64,000 nucleotides of DNA from Streptomyces sp. SID9727 (GCF_010550605.1 NZ_JAAGNI010000261.1:1-64000); one strand, 5' to 3'; positions 7,803 to 17,027 are shown, counted from the stretch's first letter. Notes: a model not told the origin generated them from the sequence alone. Made by a program: numbers and translations.

Positions 7803-8804
7803 ATGGTGCAGAAGCCGGAAAGTGGCATAGAACCCAAGGAGAGGCGGATCGATCTGAGCCTGCCCCAGGTGGCGGGCAGTGCGGTCGCCGCGGTGGCGGC
7901 GGCCGTGGCGGCTTCCCAGCTCGGTGTGTACGGAACCATCGCGGGCGCCGGAGTGATGAGCGTCGTGGCGACCTGCGGCGGCTCGGTCTTCCAGCACTTC
8001 TTCCGTCGTACGGGGGAGCAGATCCGCGAGGTGACGGTCCAGGTGAAGCACCCGGACCGCGAGGTGACCGTCCGTACCCGCGAGACCGGTGCGCGGCACC
8101 CGGCGCCCCTGCCGGAGGAGACGGTCCTGCTGGGAGCGGTGGACGACGCCACGACGGTGCTGCGCCGGATCGACCCGCAGTCGGACGAGACGACGCTCCT
8201 GCGCCGCGCGGACCCGGACGAGACAACGCTTCTCCGTCAGGTGGAGCCCGACGCGACGACCGTTCTGCGCAGCCCCGCCGGTGCCGGACGGCCGGACGAG
8301 GAGTTCTCCGAGGCGACCACGCACGGCACGCGGCTGCGTGGCTGGAAACGGTCGGCCATCGGCGCGGCCGTGGTGTTCGCGGTCTCGATGGCCGGCATCA
8401 CGACGTACGAACTGATCTCCGGCGACGATCTGAGCGGCGGGCACGGGACGACCGTGGGCTCCGTCGTACGCGGCGGGCACGACAGCGGGCCGTCCGCGCC
8501 CGAGCCCGCGGAAACCGGTGACCACGGTCAGGACGGGACGAACCCCGGTCGGCAGGACGAGAACGGCACCGCGACGCCCGGCGCCGGCGGCCAGGACGAC
8601 GGCACCGCCCCCCAGCCGGACCGGAGCGGCGGTCCCACCGAAGGGACGACGCCCTCGCCGACCCCCTCGGCCCCGGCGGGCGGCGGCGTCGAGCCCGCGC
8701 CCACTCCCACCCCGAGCACCACGGACGGTGGCGAGAGCGCGACGCCCGACCCGGCGGCCACCGACGGCGCCCCGGCGCCCGAGGGCACCGAAGCGGGGGA
8801 GTGA
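7803..8804 (+). CDS. Membrane protein with TTLLR-type repeats and Pro/Thr-rich tail
   Basis: Unrecognised protein of 333 residues from ATG 7803 (MVQKPES), which has AAGGG six bases upstream; TTG/GTG starts up to 13 codons earlier are possible. A small-residue-rich hydrophobic segment (residues 22-58) could span the membrane, and a clear helix (AIGAAVVFAVSMAGITTY) lies near residues 185-205. Between them is a degenerate repeat region of about 13-15-residue units, such as DETTLLRRADP, DETTLLRQVEP and DATTVLRS. The C-terminal 120 residues are a Gly/Pro/Thr/Asp-rich low-complexity tail, probably extracellular. No enzymatic motif is visible. Confidence 0.75.
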   Translation: MVQKPESGIEPKERRIDLSLPQVAGSAVAAVAAAVAASQLGVYGTIAGAGVMSVVATCGGSVFQHFFRRTGEQIREVTVQVKHPDREVTVRTRETGARHPAPLPEETVLLGAVDDATTVLRRIDPQSDETTLLRRADPDETTLLRQVEPDATTVLRSPAGAGRPDEEFSEATTHGTRLRGWKRSAIGAAVVFAVSMAGITTYELISGDDLSGGHGTTVGSVVRGGHDSGPSAPEPAETGDHGQDGTNPGRQDENGTATPGAGGQDDGTAPQPDRSGGPTEGTTPSPTPSAPAGGGVEPAPTPTPSTTDGGESATPDPAATDGAPAPEGTEAGE

Positions 8805-8811
8805 GCCCGGG

Positions 8812-10134
8812 TCAGTCGCCCAGCACCCTGCGCAGGTAGTCGTTGCCGAACAGCCGGTCCGGGTCCAGCCGGTCCCGTACGGCCGTGAATTCACCGAAAC
8901 GCGGATACACCCCGGAGAGGTACGCGGCGTCCCTGGTGTTGATCTTGCCCCAGTGCGGGCGGCCGCCGTGCGCGGTCATGATCCGCTCCACCGCCGTGAA
9001 GTACGCCTGATAGGGCGTCCCCCGGTACAGATGGACGGCGATGTACGCGCTCTCCCGGCCCGACGCCGTGGAGAGCGCGATGTCGTCGGCGGGCGCGGTG
9101 CGCACCTCGACCGGGAAGCTGATCCGCAGCGGCGAACGGTCCACCATCGCCCGGACCTCGCGCAGCGCCTCGACGGCGGCCTCACGCGGCAGCGCGTACT
9201 CCATCTCCACGAAGCGCACTCGGCGCGGGCTGGTGAACACCTTGTACGGGATGTCGGTGTACGTACGCGCCGACAGGGCCCGGCTGGAGATCCTGGCGAT
9301 CGAGGGGATCGTCGCGGGTACGGCGCGGCCGAGCGCGCAGGCGACCTGGAAGACGCCGTTGGACAGCAGCTCGTCCTCGATCCAGCCGCTGACCTTGCCG
9401 GGCGGGGCGGCGGGGCCCGCGCTGCGGTTGTTGCGCTTGGTGTTGCAGTTCCCGGTGTGCGGGAACCAGTAGAACTCGAAATGCTCGTTCTCGGTCACGA
9501 GCTGATCGAATTCGGCCGTCACCTGATCGAAGCTCATCGGCTCCTCGCGGGCGGTCAGCAGGAAGACCGGCTCCACGGCGAAGGTGATCGCGGTGATGAC
9601 GCCCAGCGCGCCGAGCCCGATCCGCGCCACCGCGAAGACGTCCGCGTTCTCGGTCTCCGAACAGGTCAGCACCGTGCCGTCCGCGGTGACCAGCTCCAGG
9701 GCGCGTATCTGCGCGGATATGGACGCCGAGTCACGGCCGGTGCCGTGCGTCCCGGTGGAGGTGGCCCCGGCGACCGTCTGCTCCATGATGTCGCCCATGT
9801 TGGTGAGCGAGAGGCCCTCGCGGGCCAGTGCGGTGTTGAGGCGCTTCAGCGGAGTGCCCGCCTCGACCGTCACCGTCATCGCCGTGCGGTCGATCTCGCG
9901 GATGCCGGTCAGCAGATCGGGCCGGATCAGCAGCCCGTCGGTGGCCGCGGTCGCGGTGAACGAGTGCCCGGTGCCCACCGGCTTCACCCGCAGCCCGTCC
10001 TCCGACGCCCTGCGCAGCGCCTCGGCCAGCTCGTCCACGGAGGCGGGGGACACGGTCCGGGCCGGCCGGGCGGTGACGGTCCCCGCCCAGTTCCGCCACG
10101 GGCTCGTCGCCGTCCGTGCGTAGGTCTCGGTCAT
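8812..10134 (-). CDS. FAD-linked sugar-lactone/alditol oxidase (D-arabinono-1,4-lactone oxidase family)
   Basis: A 440-residue vanillyl-alcohol-oxidase-family flavoprotein that oxidises sugar lactones or alditols with O2. The FAD-binding PCMH domain covers residues 10-180 ([42 protein letters not shown], which holds the His region that often carries covalent FAD). The C-terminal ALO domain follows, ending with the diagnostic HWGKINTRD and [12 protein letters not shown]. The ATG at 10134 fits the family start [18 protein letters not shown]. Distinguishing an alditol oxidase from a lactone oxidase needs a substrate test. Confidence 0.9.
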   Translation of the reverse strand: MTETYARTATSPWRNWAGTVTARPARTVSPASVDELAEALRRASEDGLRVKPVGTGHSFTATAATDGLLIRPDLLTGIREIDRTAMTVTVEAGTPLKRLNTALAREGLSLTNMGDIMEQTVAGATSTGTHGTGRDSASISAQIRALELVTADGTVLTCSETENADVFAVARIGLGALGVITAITFAVEPVFLLTAREEPMSFDQVTAEFDQLVTENEHFEFYWFPHTGNCNTKRNNRSAGPAAPPGKVSGWIEDELLSNGVFQVACALGRAVPATIPSIARISSRALSARTYTDIPYKVFTSPRRVRFVEMEYALPREAAVEALREVRAMVDRSPLRISFPVEVRTAPADDIALSTASGRESAYIAVHLYRGTPYQAYFTAVERIMTAHGGRPHWGKINTRDAAYLSGVYPRFGEFTAVRDRLDPDRLFGNDYLRRVLGD

Positions 10135-10342
10135 CTTCCCCGCGCCCTTCCCTAGGAACCGGCCCACCCAGCCGGCGCTTCCCCCGGACGGTGACCACGG
10201 GTTACCGGCCGGTTGGAGGGGGATCATACTCACGGGACCCGCACATTCATCCACCCCTCCCGCCACCCCGCCCGAGGGCCGGAACCGCCCGCTCCGGACG
10301 TCGGTGCGCCCCCGCCCCGGCGCGGGTGGCAGGATCGACGGC

Positions 10343-11470
10343 ATGTCCGATCTGCGCGATCCCGCCCCCTACGACGCCCTGCTCCTGCTCTCCTTCGGCG
10401 GTCCCGAAGGCCCGGACGACGTGGTCCCGTTCCTGGCGAACGTGACCCGCGGCCGGGGCATCCCCGAGGAACGGCTCAAGGAGGTCGGCAAGCACTACTT
10501 CCTGTTCGGGGGCGTCAGCCCGATCAACGCCCAGAACAGGGCCCTGCTCGACGCGCTGCGCAGGGACTTCTCCGCGCACGGGCTGGACCTGCCGGTCTAC
10601 TGGGGCAACCGCAACTGGGCCCCGTACCTCACCGACACCCTGCGCGAGATGGTCGCCGACGGTCACCGCCGCATCGCCGTCCTGGCGACCAGCGCCTACG
10701 CCTCGTACTCCGGCTGCCGGCAGTACCGCGAGAACCTCGCCGACGCTCTGGCCGCACTGGAGGCGGAGGGCCTTCCCGTCCCGCGCGTGGACAAACTCCG
10801 GCACTACTTCAACCACCCCGGCTTCGTGGAGCCCATGGTGGAGGGCGTCCTCGCCTCGCTGGCGGACCTGCCCGACGAGGTGCGCCCCGGTGCGCACCTG
10901 GCCTTCACCACGCACTCCATCCCGCTCTCGGCGGCCGACACCTCGGGTCCCGTGGAGGCGCACGGGGACGGCGGCGCGTACGTCGCCGAGCACCTGGAGG
11001 TGGCCCGGCTGATCGTGGACGCGGTGCGCGAGCGGACCGGCACGGCCTACCCGTGGCGGCTCGTCTACCAGTCGCGCAGCGGCGCCCCGCACATCCCGTG
11101 GCTGGAGCCCGACATCTGCGACCACCTGGACGCGCTCCACGGCGACGGGGTCCCCGCCGTCGTGATGGCGCCCATCGGCTTCGTCTCGGACCACATGGAG
11201 GTCCTGTACGACCTCGACACCGAGGCGACCGCCAGGGCCGCCGAGCTGGATCTGCCGGTACGCCGCTCCGCGACGGTCGGCGCCGACCCCCGGTTCGCCG
11301 CCGCCGTGCGCGAGCTCGTCCTGGAGCGGGCCGCCGCCGAGCGGGGCCGGGAGCCGCAGCGGTGCGCCCTCGGGACGCTGGGCGCGAGCCACGACCTCTG
11401 CCCGGTGGGCTGCTGCCCGGCCAGGGCGCCCAAGCCCGCCGCCGCGGGGGCCGACAGCCCCTACGCGTGA
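10343..11470 (+). CDS. hemH: Ferrochelatase (coproporphyrin ferrochelatase type)
   Basis: A 375-residue ferrochelatase. In actinobacteria it inserts Fe2+ into coproporphyrin III in the coproporphyrin-dependent haem route. It begins [18 protein letters not shown] and contains [23 protein letters not shown], the catalytic-His region [23 protein letters not shown] and [16 protein letters not shown]. The C-terminus has Cys residues ([19 protein letters not shown]). These resemble the [2Fe-2S] ligands known in actinobacterial ferrochelatases, though assigning the cluster is an inference. It diverges from the oxidase gene and lies 70 bp before the inositol monophosphatase gene. Confidence 0.95.
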   Translation: MSDLRDPAPYDALLLLSFGGPEGPDDVVPFLANVTRGRGIPEERLKEVGKHYFLFGGVSPINAQNRALLDALRRDFSAHGLDLPVYWGNRNWAPYLTDTLREMVADGHRRIAVLATSAYASYSGCRQYRENLADALAALEAEGLPVPRVDKLRHYFNHPGFVEPMVEGVLASLADLPDEVRPGAHLAFTTHSIPLSAADTSGPVEAHGDGGAYVAEHLEVARLIVDAVRERTGTAYPWRLVYQSRSGAPHIPWLEPDICDHLDALHGDGVPAVVMAPIGFVSDHMEVLYDLDTEATARAAELDLPVRRSATVGADPRFAAAVRELVLERAAAERGREPQRCALGTLGASHDLCPVGCCPARAPKPAAAGADSPYA

Positions 11471-11540
11471 GCCCTCGCGCTTCCCCGCCCGCCCCTGTCC
11501 CAACCCTCCCGACCGCCCTCAACCTCCTCAAGGAAGCGCC

Positions 11541-12371
11541 GTGACCGAGACCGACCACTCATCGGACGTCCTGCTCGACCTCGCCCTGGAAGCGGCCCGA
11601 CTCGCCGGCCGGCTGCTGCGCGACGGGCGTCCGGCGGGGTTGGGCGTGGCCGCGACCAAGTCCAGCCCGGTCGACGTCGTCACCGAGATGGACATCGCCG
11701 CCGAGAAGCTGATCACCGAGTTCCTGATCGAGCGCCGCCCCCTGGACGGCTACCTCGGCGAGGAGGGCGGCACGACCGCCGAGGGCAGCACCGGAGTGCG
11801 CTGGGTGATCGACCCGCTCGACGGCACGGTGAACTACCTCTACGGGCTCCCGTCCTGGGCCGTCTCCATCGGCGTGGAGGTGGACGGCGAGCGGGTCGCC
11901 GGCGCGGTGGAGGTCCCGATGCGCGGCGAGACGTACTCCGCGCGCCGCGGCCACGGAGCCTTCGTCACCGGAGGCTTGTACGGCGACGAGCCCGTCCGGC
12001 TGCGGTGCCGGCCCACCGCCCCGCTCGCCGAGGCGCTGGTGGCCACCGGCTTCAACTACGTCGCCGAGGTCCGGGCCCACCAGGCCGAGGTGGCGCACGA
12101 CCTCATCCCGCAGGTCCGGGACATCCGGCGCGGCGGCTCCGCGGCGATCGACCTCTGCGACGTGGCCGCCGGACGGCTCGACGGCTACTTCGAGCGCGGT
12201 CTGCACCCCTGGGACCTGGCCGCGGGCGACCTCATCGCCCGGGAGGCGGGCGCCCTCACCGGCGGGCGCCCGGGCCGGCCGGCCGACGGGGACCTGACCG
12301 TCGCGGCGTCCCCCGGCGTCTTCGAACCGCTCCAGGCCCTCCTGGACGGGCTGGGCGCCTGGCACGACTGA
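11541..12371 (+). CDS. Inositol monophosphatase family protein
   Basis: A 276-residue Mg2+-dependent phosphatase of the IMPase/FIG superfamily, hydrolysing myo-inositol phosphate or a related sugar phosphate. Metal ligands are visible: GEEGG around residue 74, and the D91-P-L-D94-G-T box followed by NYLYGLPSWAVSI. The C-terminal metal site is in HPWDLAAGDLIAREAG. The GTG start at 11541 is preceded by AAGGAAG. It follows hemH by 70 bp in the same direction and may be cotranscribed. A strong terminator lies 34 bp downstream. Confidence 0.9.
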   Translation: MTETDHSSDVLLDLALEAARLAGRLLRDGRPAGLGVAATKSSPVDVVTEMDIAAEKLITEFLIERRPLDGYLGEEGGTTAEGSTGVRWVIDPLDGTVNYLYGLPSWAVSIGVEVDGERVAGAVEVPMRGETYSARRGHGAFVTGGLYGDEPVRLRCRPTAPLAEALVATGFNYVAEVRAHQAEVAHDLIPQVRDIRRGGSAAIDLCDVAAGRLDGYFERGLHPWDLAAGDLIAREAGALTGGRPGRPADGDLTVAASPGVFEPLQALLDGLGAWHD

Positions 12372-12404
12372 CCGGGGCCTCCCCGGGCGTTCCCGGACGC
12401 CGGA

Positions 12405-12442
12405 AGGGCCCCGCGGCCGCTGTGGAGCGGCCGCGGGGCCCT
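12405..12442. terminator. Bidirectional hairpin terminator
   Basis: A 17-bp perfect stem (AGGGCCCCGCGGCCGCT and its complement) has a GTGG loop. It lies between the inositol monophosphatase gene and the convergent small gene at 12459. Confidence 0.8.
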
Positions 12443-12458
12443 CGGCCCATAGCGACGG

Positions 12459-12635
12459 TCAGGCGTTCGTCGTCGTGCTGATCCGCACACCGTGCTCGGC
12501 GGCGAGACGACGGAGGTCGTCCAGCTCGCTCTGCTCGACGTCCGCGAGGAAGTCGTCGCCCGTCTCGCGGGCCTTCGTGAGGTCGTCCTCGGTCGTCTTG
12601 ATGCGTTGCAGCAGACCTGCGGTGAAAGCGTCCAT
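12459..12635 (-). CDS. Small hypothetical protein (58 aa)
   Basis: A charged, helical small protein beginning MDAFTAGLLQRIKTTEDDL and ending HGVRISTTTNA. I chose ATG 12635 because GAGGGGG stands at the right distance upstream; a longer frame reaches 12755 but its extra sequence is shadow-like. It has no signal peptide or membrane helix. Residues 10-45 could form a coiled coil. Small proteins of this type are conserved next to cutR in streptomycetes, and no function is known to me. Confidence 0.75.
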   Translation of the reverse strand: MDAFTAGLLQRIKTTEDDLTKARETGDDFLADVEQSELDDLRRLAAEHGVRISTTTNA

Positions 12636-13022
12636 GAAGCGCCCCCTCATCGTGGGTCGGTGGCACGGGGGTGTGCCCGGGTTTCCCTCCGCCGAGGCGG
12701 TAGGGCGGGTGATCACGCACTCTCCGGGGGACGGAGGGGCCTGTGGCAACGCCACATGGGAAGACGTGATCGCGGGTGTGCATGCGTACTCCCCCGCCCG
12801 AAGCTCAGAGAAACCTCAACTGGTCGGCAAATCCCGTCGCTTCCTCGAAGCCGCAGGTGGGGGCGGGACGTCTTACCGCCGGTTTATGCGGGTTACGGGC
12901 AGGATGGAGCCGCACAAGTGTGCCGGGGCCGTGCCCGCGGCCCGGGCGGCCGGGACGTCGCGGACGCCCCTGAGCCCTGTAGTGCAGACCGCTTGCGAAG
13001 AAGTTCTAGGGAAGGAAGCGCC
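12636..13022. other. Intergenic region upstream of cutRS
   Basis: 387 bp between the divergent small gene and cutR. It should contain both promoters. I see no gene in it. The only clear signal is the AAGGAAG ribosome site for cutR at about 13013-13019. Confidence 0.55.
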
Positions 13023-13676
13023 GTGCGCGTACTCGTCGTGGAGGACGAGCAGCTGCTCGCCGATGCGGTGGCCACCGGATTGCGCCGCGAGGCCATGGCC
13101 GTCGACGTCGTGTACGACGGGGCCGCGGCCGTGGAGCGTATCGAGGTCAACGACTACGACGTGGTCGTGCTCGACCGCGACCTGCCCCTGGTCCACGGCG
13201 ACGACGTCTGCCGCCGGATCGTGGAGCTCGGCATGCCGACCCGGGTGCTCATGCTCACCGCGTCCGGTGACGTCAGCGACCGGGTGGAGGGCCTGGAGCT
13301 GGGCGCCGACGACTACCTGCCCAAGCCCTTCGCGTTCAGCGAGCTGACCGCCCGGGTACGGGCCCTCGGCCGGCGTACGACCGTCGCCCTGCCGCCCGTC
13401 CTCGAACGGGCCGGCATCAAGCTGGATCCCAACCGCCGGGAGGCGTTCCGGGGCGGCCAGGAGGTCCAGCTCGCGCCCAAGGAGTTCGCCGTCCTGGAGG
13501 TCCTGATGCGCAGCGAGGGAGCCGTCGTGTCGGCGGAGCAGCTGCTGGAGAAGGCGTGGGACGAGAACACCGACCCGTTCACCAACGTCGTCCGGGTGAC
13601 CGTCATGACCCTGCGCCGCAAACTCGGCGAGCCGCCGGTGATCGTCACCGTGCCCGGCTCCGGCTACCGGATCTGA
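13023..13676 (+). CDS. cutR: Two-component response regulator CutR
   Basis: A 217-residue OmpR/PhoB-type regulator. The receiver domain (residues 1-115) has the acidic pocket VVEDEQ, phosphoacceptor Asp51 in VVLDRDLP and the conserved Lys in DDYLPKPF. The winged-helix DNA-binding domain (130-217) contains APKEFAVLEVLMRSEG and ends VTVPGSGYRI. It starts at GTG 13023 with AAGGAAG upstream. The gene overlaps cutS by one base (TGATG), so the pair is translationally coupled. In Streptomyces, CutRS influences antibiotic production and has been linked to secretion stress. Confidence 0.95.
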   Translation: MRVLVVEDEQLLADAVATGLRREAMAVDVVYDGAAAVERIEVNDYDVVVLDRDLPLVHGDDVCRRIVELGMPTRVLMLTASGDVSDRVEGLELGADDYLPKPFAFSELTARVRALGRRTTVALPPVLERAGIKLDPNRREAFRGGQEVQLAPKEFAVLEVLMRSEGAVVSAEQLLEKAWDENTDPFTNVVRVTVMTLRRKLGEPPVIVTVPGSGYRI

Positions 13677-14911
13677 TGCCCGTGCCCGCCGCCCCGCCGC
13701 CCGCGCCCCCCAAGCCCACCTGGGAGCCCAAACAGCAGGAGCCCGCGTACCCCTGGCTGCGTCCTACCATCCGCATACGGCTCACGCTGCTGTACGGCGG
13801 CATGTTCCTGATCGCGGGCATCCTGCTGCTGTCGATCATCTACATGCTGGCGGCGCAGGCCCTGCACGTGGGCAGTGAGCTGCCGTTCAAGGTCGTCGAC
13901 GGCTATATGTCCAGCAAGGTCTGCAACCTCCTCGAACACGGCAACTCGCCGAGCGCGGTCAACGCGGCGATGAACTCCTGCGTCAACCACCAGCGCCAGC
14001 AGGCACTGGACACGCTGCTCAACCGGTCGCTGCTGGCTCTGGTGGGCCTCAGCATCATCGCCTTCGCCTTCGGTTACGGGATGGCCGGCAGGGTGCTCTC
14101 GCCGCTCGGCCGGATCACCCGCATCGCCCGCCGGGTGGCCGGCACCGACCTGTCCAGGCGCATCGAGCTGGACGGGCCCGACGACGAGCTCAAGGAGCTG
14201 TCCGACACCTTCGACGACATGCTGGACCGGCTGGAGCGGGCCTTCACCGCGCAGCAGCGGTTCGTCGGCAACGCCTCGCACGAGCTGCGCACGCCGCTCG
14301 CCATCAACCGCACGCTGCTGGAAGTCCACCTCTCCGACCCGGAGGCCCCGCCCGAGCTCCAGCAACTGGGCAAGACGCTGCTGGCCACCAACGAGCGCAG
14401 CGAGCAGCTGGTGGAGGGCCTGCTGCTGCTGGCCCGCAGCGACAACCAGATCGTCGAGCGCAAAGCCGTCGACCTCGCCGAGGTCGCCTCGCGCGCCGTG
14501 GACCAGGCGCGCGGCGAGGCCGAGGCCAAGGGCGTCGAGATGCGCGAGGAGCTGGCCCCGGCCGTCGTCCAGGGCAACGGCGTCCTGCTGGAGCGCATCG
14601 CGCTGAACCTCGTGCAGAACGCCGTCCGCTACAACGTCCCGGAGGGCGGCTGGGTCGAGGTGAGCACGGCGCTGCTGCCGGGCCAGGCGGTGCTCGTCGT
14701 CTCGAACACGGGCCCCGTGGTCCCCGCGTACGAGATCGACAACCTCTTCGAGCCCTTCAGACGGCTGCGTACGGAGCGGACGGGGAGCGACAAGGGGGTC
14801 GGGCTCGGTCTGTCGATCGCGCGGTCCGTCGCCCGGGCCCACGGCGGCCGTATCATCGCCGAGCCCCGCGAAGGCGGTGGTCTTGTGATGCGCGTCTCAC
14901 TGCCGGTCTGA
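13676..14911 (+). CDS. cutS: Sensor histidine kinase CutS
   Basis: A 411-residue membrane kinase. A Pro-rich cytoplasmic N-terminus precedes TM1 (about residues 36-62, LTLLYGGMFLIAGILLLSII). A short extracellular sensor of about 60 residues follows, with two Cys (C83 and C102), then TM2 (about 117-140). Next come HAMP, the dimerisation domain with phosphoacceptor H202 (NASHELRTPLA) and the ATPase domain (LVQNAVRYN; DNLFEPFRRL; GVGLGLSIARSV). The Cys pair suggests that a disulfide outside the membrane is the sensed feature, in line with published work linking CutS cysteines to secretion stress. Confidence 0.95.
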   Translation: MPVPAAPPPAPPKPTWEPKQQEPAYPWLRPTIRIRLTLLYGGMFLIAGILLLSIIYMLAAQALHVGSELPFKVVDGYMSSKVCNLLEHGNSPSAVNAAMNSCVNHQRQQALDTLLNRSLLALVGLSIIAFAFGYGMAGRVLSPLGRITRIARRVAGTDLSRRIELDGPDDELKELSDTFDDMLDRLERAFTAQQRFVGNASHELRTPLAINRTLLEVHLSDPEAPPELQQLGKTLLATNERSEQLVEGLLLLARSDNQIVERKAVDLAEVASRAVDQARGEAEAKGVEMREELAPAVVQGNGVLLERIALNLVQNAVRYNVPEGGWVEVSTALLPGQAVLVVSNTGPVVPAYEIDNLFEPFRRLRTERTGSDKGVGLGLSIARSVARAHGGRIIAEPREGGGLVMRVSLPV

Positions 14912-14995
14912 CCGGCATGAGAGGCGCTTTGCGTACAGATTATTCTTTGTTCGCTTTGAGCGGAATTTTCGGGACCTGATCCCGAAGGAACCGTG

Positions 14996-15009
14996 TGTGA
15001 TCGATCACA
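14996..15009. promoter_or_regulatory. Perfect palindrome TGTGATCGATCACA
   Basis: A 14-bp perfect dyad made of TGTGA and TCACA half-sites separated by TCGA. It resembles CRP/FNR-type half-sites, but the spacing is 4 rather than 6 bp, so it does not match the usual Crp site. It lies about 85 bp after cutS and about 310 bp before the DUF4193 start. Confidence 0.4.
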
Positions 15010-15053
15010 GGAGCGAATAACTCCCTGTCCACGTTCCGTGACCAGGGAAGTCG

Positions 15054-15084
15054 CCGGAAACCCGGCCAAACACCGGGTTTTCGG
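15054..15084. terminator. Stem-loop, probable cutRS terminator
   Basis: A stem of 12 pairs with one G-T pair (arms 15054-15065 and 15073-15084, core AAACCCGG/CCGGGTTT) closes a seven-base loop. It stands about 140 bp after cutS with no other gene between. It could end the cutRS transcript or belong to the leader of the next gene. Confidence 0.55.
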
Positions 15085-15317
15085 GGGCAGGCATGACGGG
15101 AAGTACACGGGGTGGCGCCTGCGAAGGGCGCCGCCGGGACCGTGTACGGTCCCCATCGCCACCCAAGCCGATCACTCCCGAGCGGTCCTTTTGGGTGTCG
15201 ATTGAGTAACAGACCTTGATGTGAGGCAAAATCTCCGCCTCAGGTCGGGCACAAGTCCGGCCTCTCACGCGTTACGAGCGCTTGAGACACCGCAGACACC
15301 CAGAGGGGGAGAGCGAC

Positions 15318-15614
15318 ATGGCAACGGATTACGACACCCCACGCAAGACCGACGACGACGTCGATCAGGACAGCCTTGAAGAGCTGAAGGCGCGCCGGAG
15401 CGACAAGACGGCGTCCGCCGTCGACGTCGACGAGTTCGACGCGGCCGAGGGCCTTGAGCTGCCCGGCGCAGACCTGTCCAACGAGGAGCTGGCCGTACGG
15501 GTCCTGCCCAAGCAGGCCGACGAGTTCACCTGCATGAGCTGCTTCCTCGTGCACCACCGCAGTCAGCTGGCCCGCGAGAAGAACGGCCAGCCGATCTGCC
15601 GCGACTGCGACTGA
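15318..15614 (+). CDS. DUF4193 family zinc-ribbon-like protein
   Basis: A 98-residue acidic actinobacterial protein starting at ATG 15318, with AGGGGGAGAG upstream. The N-terminal half is very acidic (KTDDDVDQDSLEEL; AVDVDEFDAAEG). The C-terminal 40 residues carry a four-Cys zinc-binding arrangement, CMSC-N20-CRDC. The family is near-universal in actinobacteria, resembles proteins that attach to RNA polymerase, and has no settled function as far as I know. It is followed 13 bp later by the next gene and probably forms an operon with it. Confidence 0.9.
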   Translation: MATDYDTPRKTDDDVDQDSLEELKARRSDKTASAVDVDEFDAAEGLELPGADLSNEELAVRVLPKQADEFTCMSCFLVHHRSQLAREKNGQPICRDCD

Positions 15615-15627
15615 GGTCCGGTCGGCC

Positions 15628-16572
15628 GTGGCAGGGGACACACCGTTCCGCAAGCGGCGCCCCTGGGGCAGGAAGCCACCGGAGGCGCACCAGGGCGGTA
15701 CACGCCCGGCAGAAGGCGCCCAGGCGCCTGCCGAGCGGTCCGCCCTGCCACTCTCGCCGGACGGACAGGAGAACGAGCGGGGCCTGCAGGCGGCCTCGCT
15801 CGAAGCGGCCGAAGTAGCGGTACGCGCAGCCCGTGAGGCTGCCGGAGTCGACACGGCCGATGGGGCCGGACAGGTCGGCAGGACGGAGCCCGTGACCGGG
15901 GCAGGCCGTCTGAGTTCAGTGAAACGGGGCGTACGCAAGGGCGGGGAGAGCGCCAAGGAAGCGATCGGTCATATCGCGGACCTGATCATCCACATCGCTC
16001 CCCGCGTCCCTGTGCGCGACCTCGCCACCCTGCGCGAGCACTTTCCCGGCCTCGGGCCGGAGGAGATCGCGGACCGGCTCGTCGTGGGCGCGAGCCGCGC
16101 GACCGCCACCGTCGGCGCCGGAATCGGCGCGGCGGCCATGATGCCCGTGCCGCCCGCGATGTTCGCCGAGCTGGCCGCCGAGGTCACCGGCGTCGCCGCC
16201 ATAGAGATGAAGCTCGTCGCCGAGCTGCACGAGGTCTACGGACGCCGTCCCCCGGGCGGCATCGCCCGGCGCTCGACCGCCTACCTCACCGCCTGGACCG
16301 AGGAACGCGGCATCGAGGTCACCCGCCCCGCCACGGTCGACGCGGCGCTCAGCGGCCGGATGAAACGCGAGCTGCGCCGCCAGATCATGAAGCGCACCGT
16401 GCGCGACCTGCCGAGTCTGATCCCCTTCATGGTCGGCGCCGCCGTCGGCGCGTCCATGAACCGGCGCGACACCAGGAAGCTGGCCGAACGGGTCAGGAAG
16501 GACCTGCGCGAGAAGCAGATCCCCTGGGACCGCCTCCCCGGGCGACCCCCGCCGGACCCCAGAAGCTCCTAG
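15628..16572 (+). CDS. Conserved Streptomyces membrane-associated protein, unknown function
   Basis: A 314-residue protein from GTG 15628. The first 90 residues are a basic then acidic low-complexity leader. The conserved part runs from about residue 105 (IGHIADLIIHIAPRVPVRDLATLREHFPG). It contains a small-residue-rich hydrophobic segment (ATATVGAGIGAAAMMPVPPAMFAEL) and a second one near residue 268 (IPFMVGAAVGASM), with a basic region between them. It resembles EcsC-like/DUF697-like tail-anchored proteins only in general layout. The stop overlaps the stop of the convergent DUF3093 gene. Confidence 0.8.
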   Translation: MAGDTPFRKRRPWGRKPPEAHQGGTRPAEGAQAPAERSALPLSPDGQENERGLQAASLEAAEVAVRAAREAAGVDTADGAGQVGRTEPVTGAGRLSSVKRGVRKGGESAKEAIGHIADLIIHIAPRVPVRDLATLREHFPGLGPEEIADRLVVGASRATATVGAGIGAAAMMPVPPAMFAELAAEVTGVAAIEMKLVAELHEVYGRRPPGGIARRSTAYLTAWTEERGIEVTRPATVDAALSGRMKRELRRQIMKRTVRDLPSLIPFMVGAAVGASMNRRDTRKLAERVRKDLREKQIPWDRLPGRPPPDPRSS

Positions 16573-17027
16573 GCCCGGACCGCCGCGTGCAGCGCCGCCA
16601 CCAGGGCGTTCGGGTCGCGCGTCGAGAGGTAGACGTACGGGGTCGGGTCCTCCGGGTCCGTGACCTCCACCCGGACCGCCGTCGGGATGTAGCTGCGCAG
16701 CAGCATGAAGGCCCGGGTGTCCGCCTTGTGCGTGCGCCAGGCGCGCGCCTCCTCGGCGTCCAGCACCTCGGCCTCGCCGAGCGCCGAGACCGGGATCCGG
16801 GCGTCCCCCGCGACGAGTGCGCCCGCCACCACCCGGATGCGGGCGGAGCCGTACGAGCTGACCGCGACGGCCGACAGGACCGTGCCGCCGGCCAGACCGG
16901 CGAGGAGCGGCAGAGTGCCCAGCGGCAGCAGCATCAGCGCGCACGCGATGCCGATCAGGACGGCGATCAGCCACCACGAACGGGGTGCGGTGAGGCGTTC
17001 GTCGTAGGGCGGGGTCGAAGGCTGCAT
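16569..17027 (-). CDS. DUF3093 domain membrane protein
   Basis: A 152-residue protein with two adjacent transmembrane helices near the N-terminus (WWLIAVLIGIACALMLL; LPLLAGLAGGTVLSAVAV). A C-terminal PH-like beta-rich domain follows (RIRVVAGALVAGDARIPVSALG; YVYLSTRDPNALVAALHAA). The family is conserved beside dut in actinobacteria and its role is unknown. ATG 17027 is the family start MQPSTPPYDERLTAPRSWW. It diverges from the thioesterase-like gene at 17085. Confidence 0.88.
   Translation of the reverse strand: MQPSTPPYDERLTAPRSWWLIAVLIGIACALMLLPLGTLPLLAGLAGGTVLSAVAVSSYGSARIRVVAGALVAGDARIPVSALGEAEVLDAEEARAWRTHKADTRAFMLLRSYIPTAVRVEVTDPEDPTPYVYLSTRDPNALVAALHAAVRA

Larger units (their letters stand above)
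14912..15317. other. Intergenic region, cutS to DUF4193 gene
   Basis: About 400 bp without a gene, noticeably more A+T-rich than its surroundings around 14930-15060 and 15190-15230. It contains a perfect 14-bp palindrome and a strong hairpin, both listed separately. The promoter of the DUF4193 gene probably lies in the A+T-richer stretch 15190-15235. Confidence 0.6.

Noticed and set aside
8089..8290. DNA-level tandem repeat in the membrane-protein gene
   Set aside because: The repetition is clear only in the protein. The codons differ, so it is an old degenerate repeat rather than a DNA satellite.
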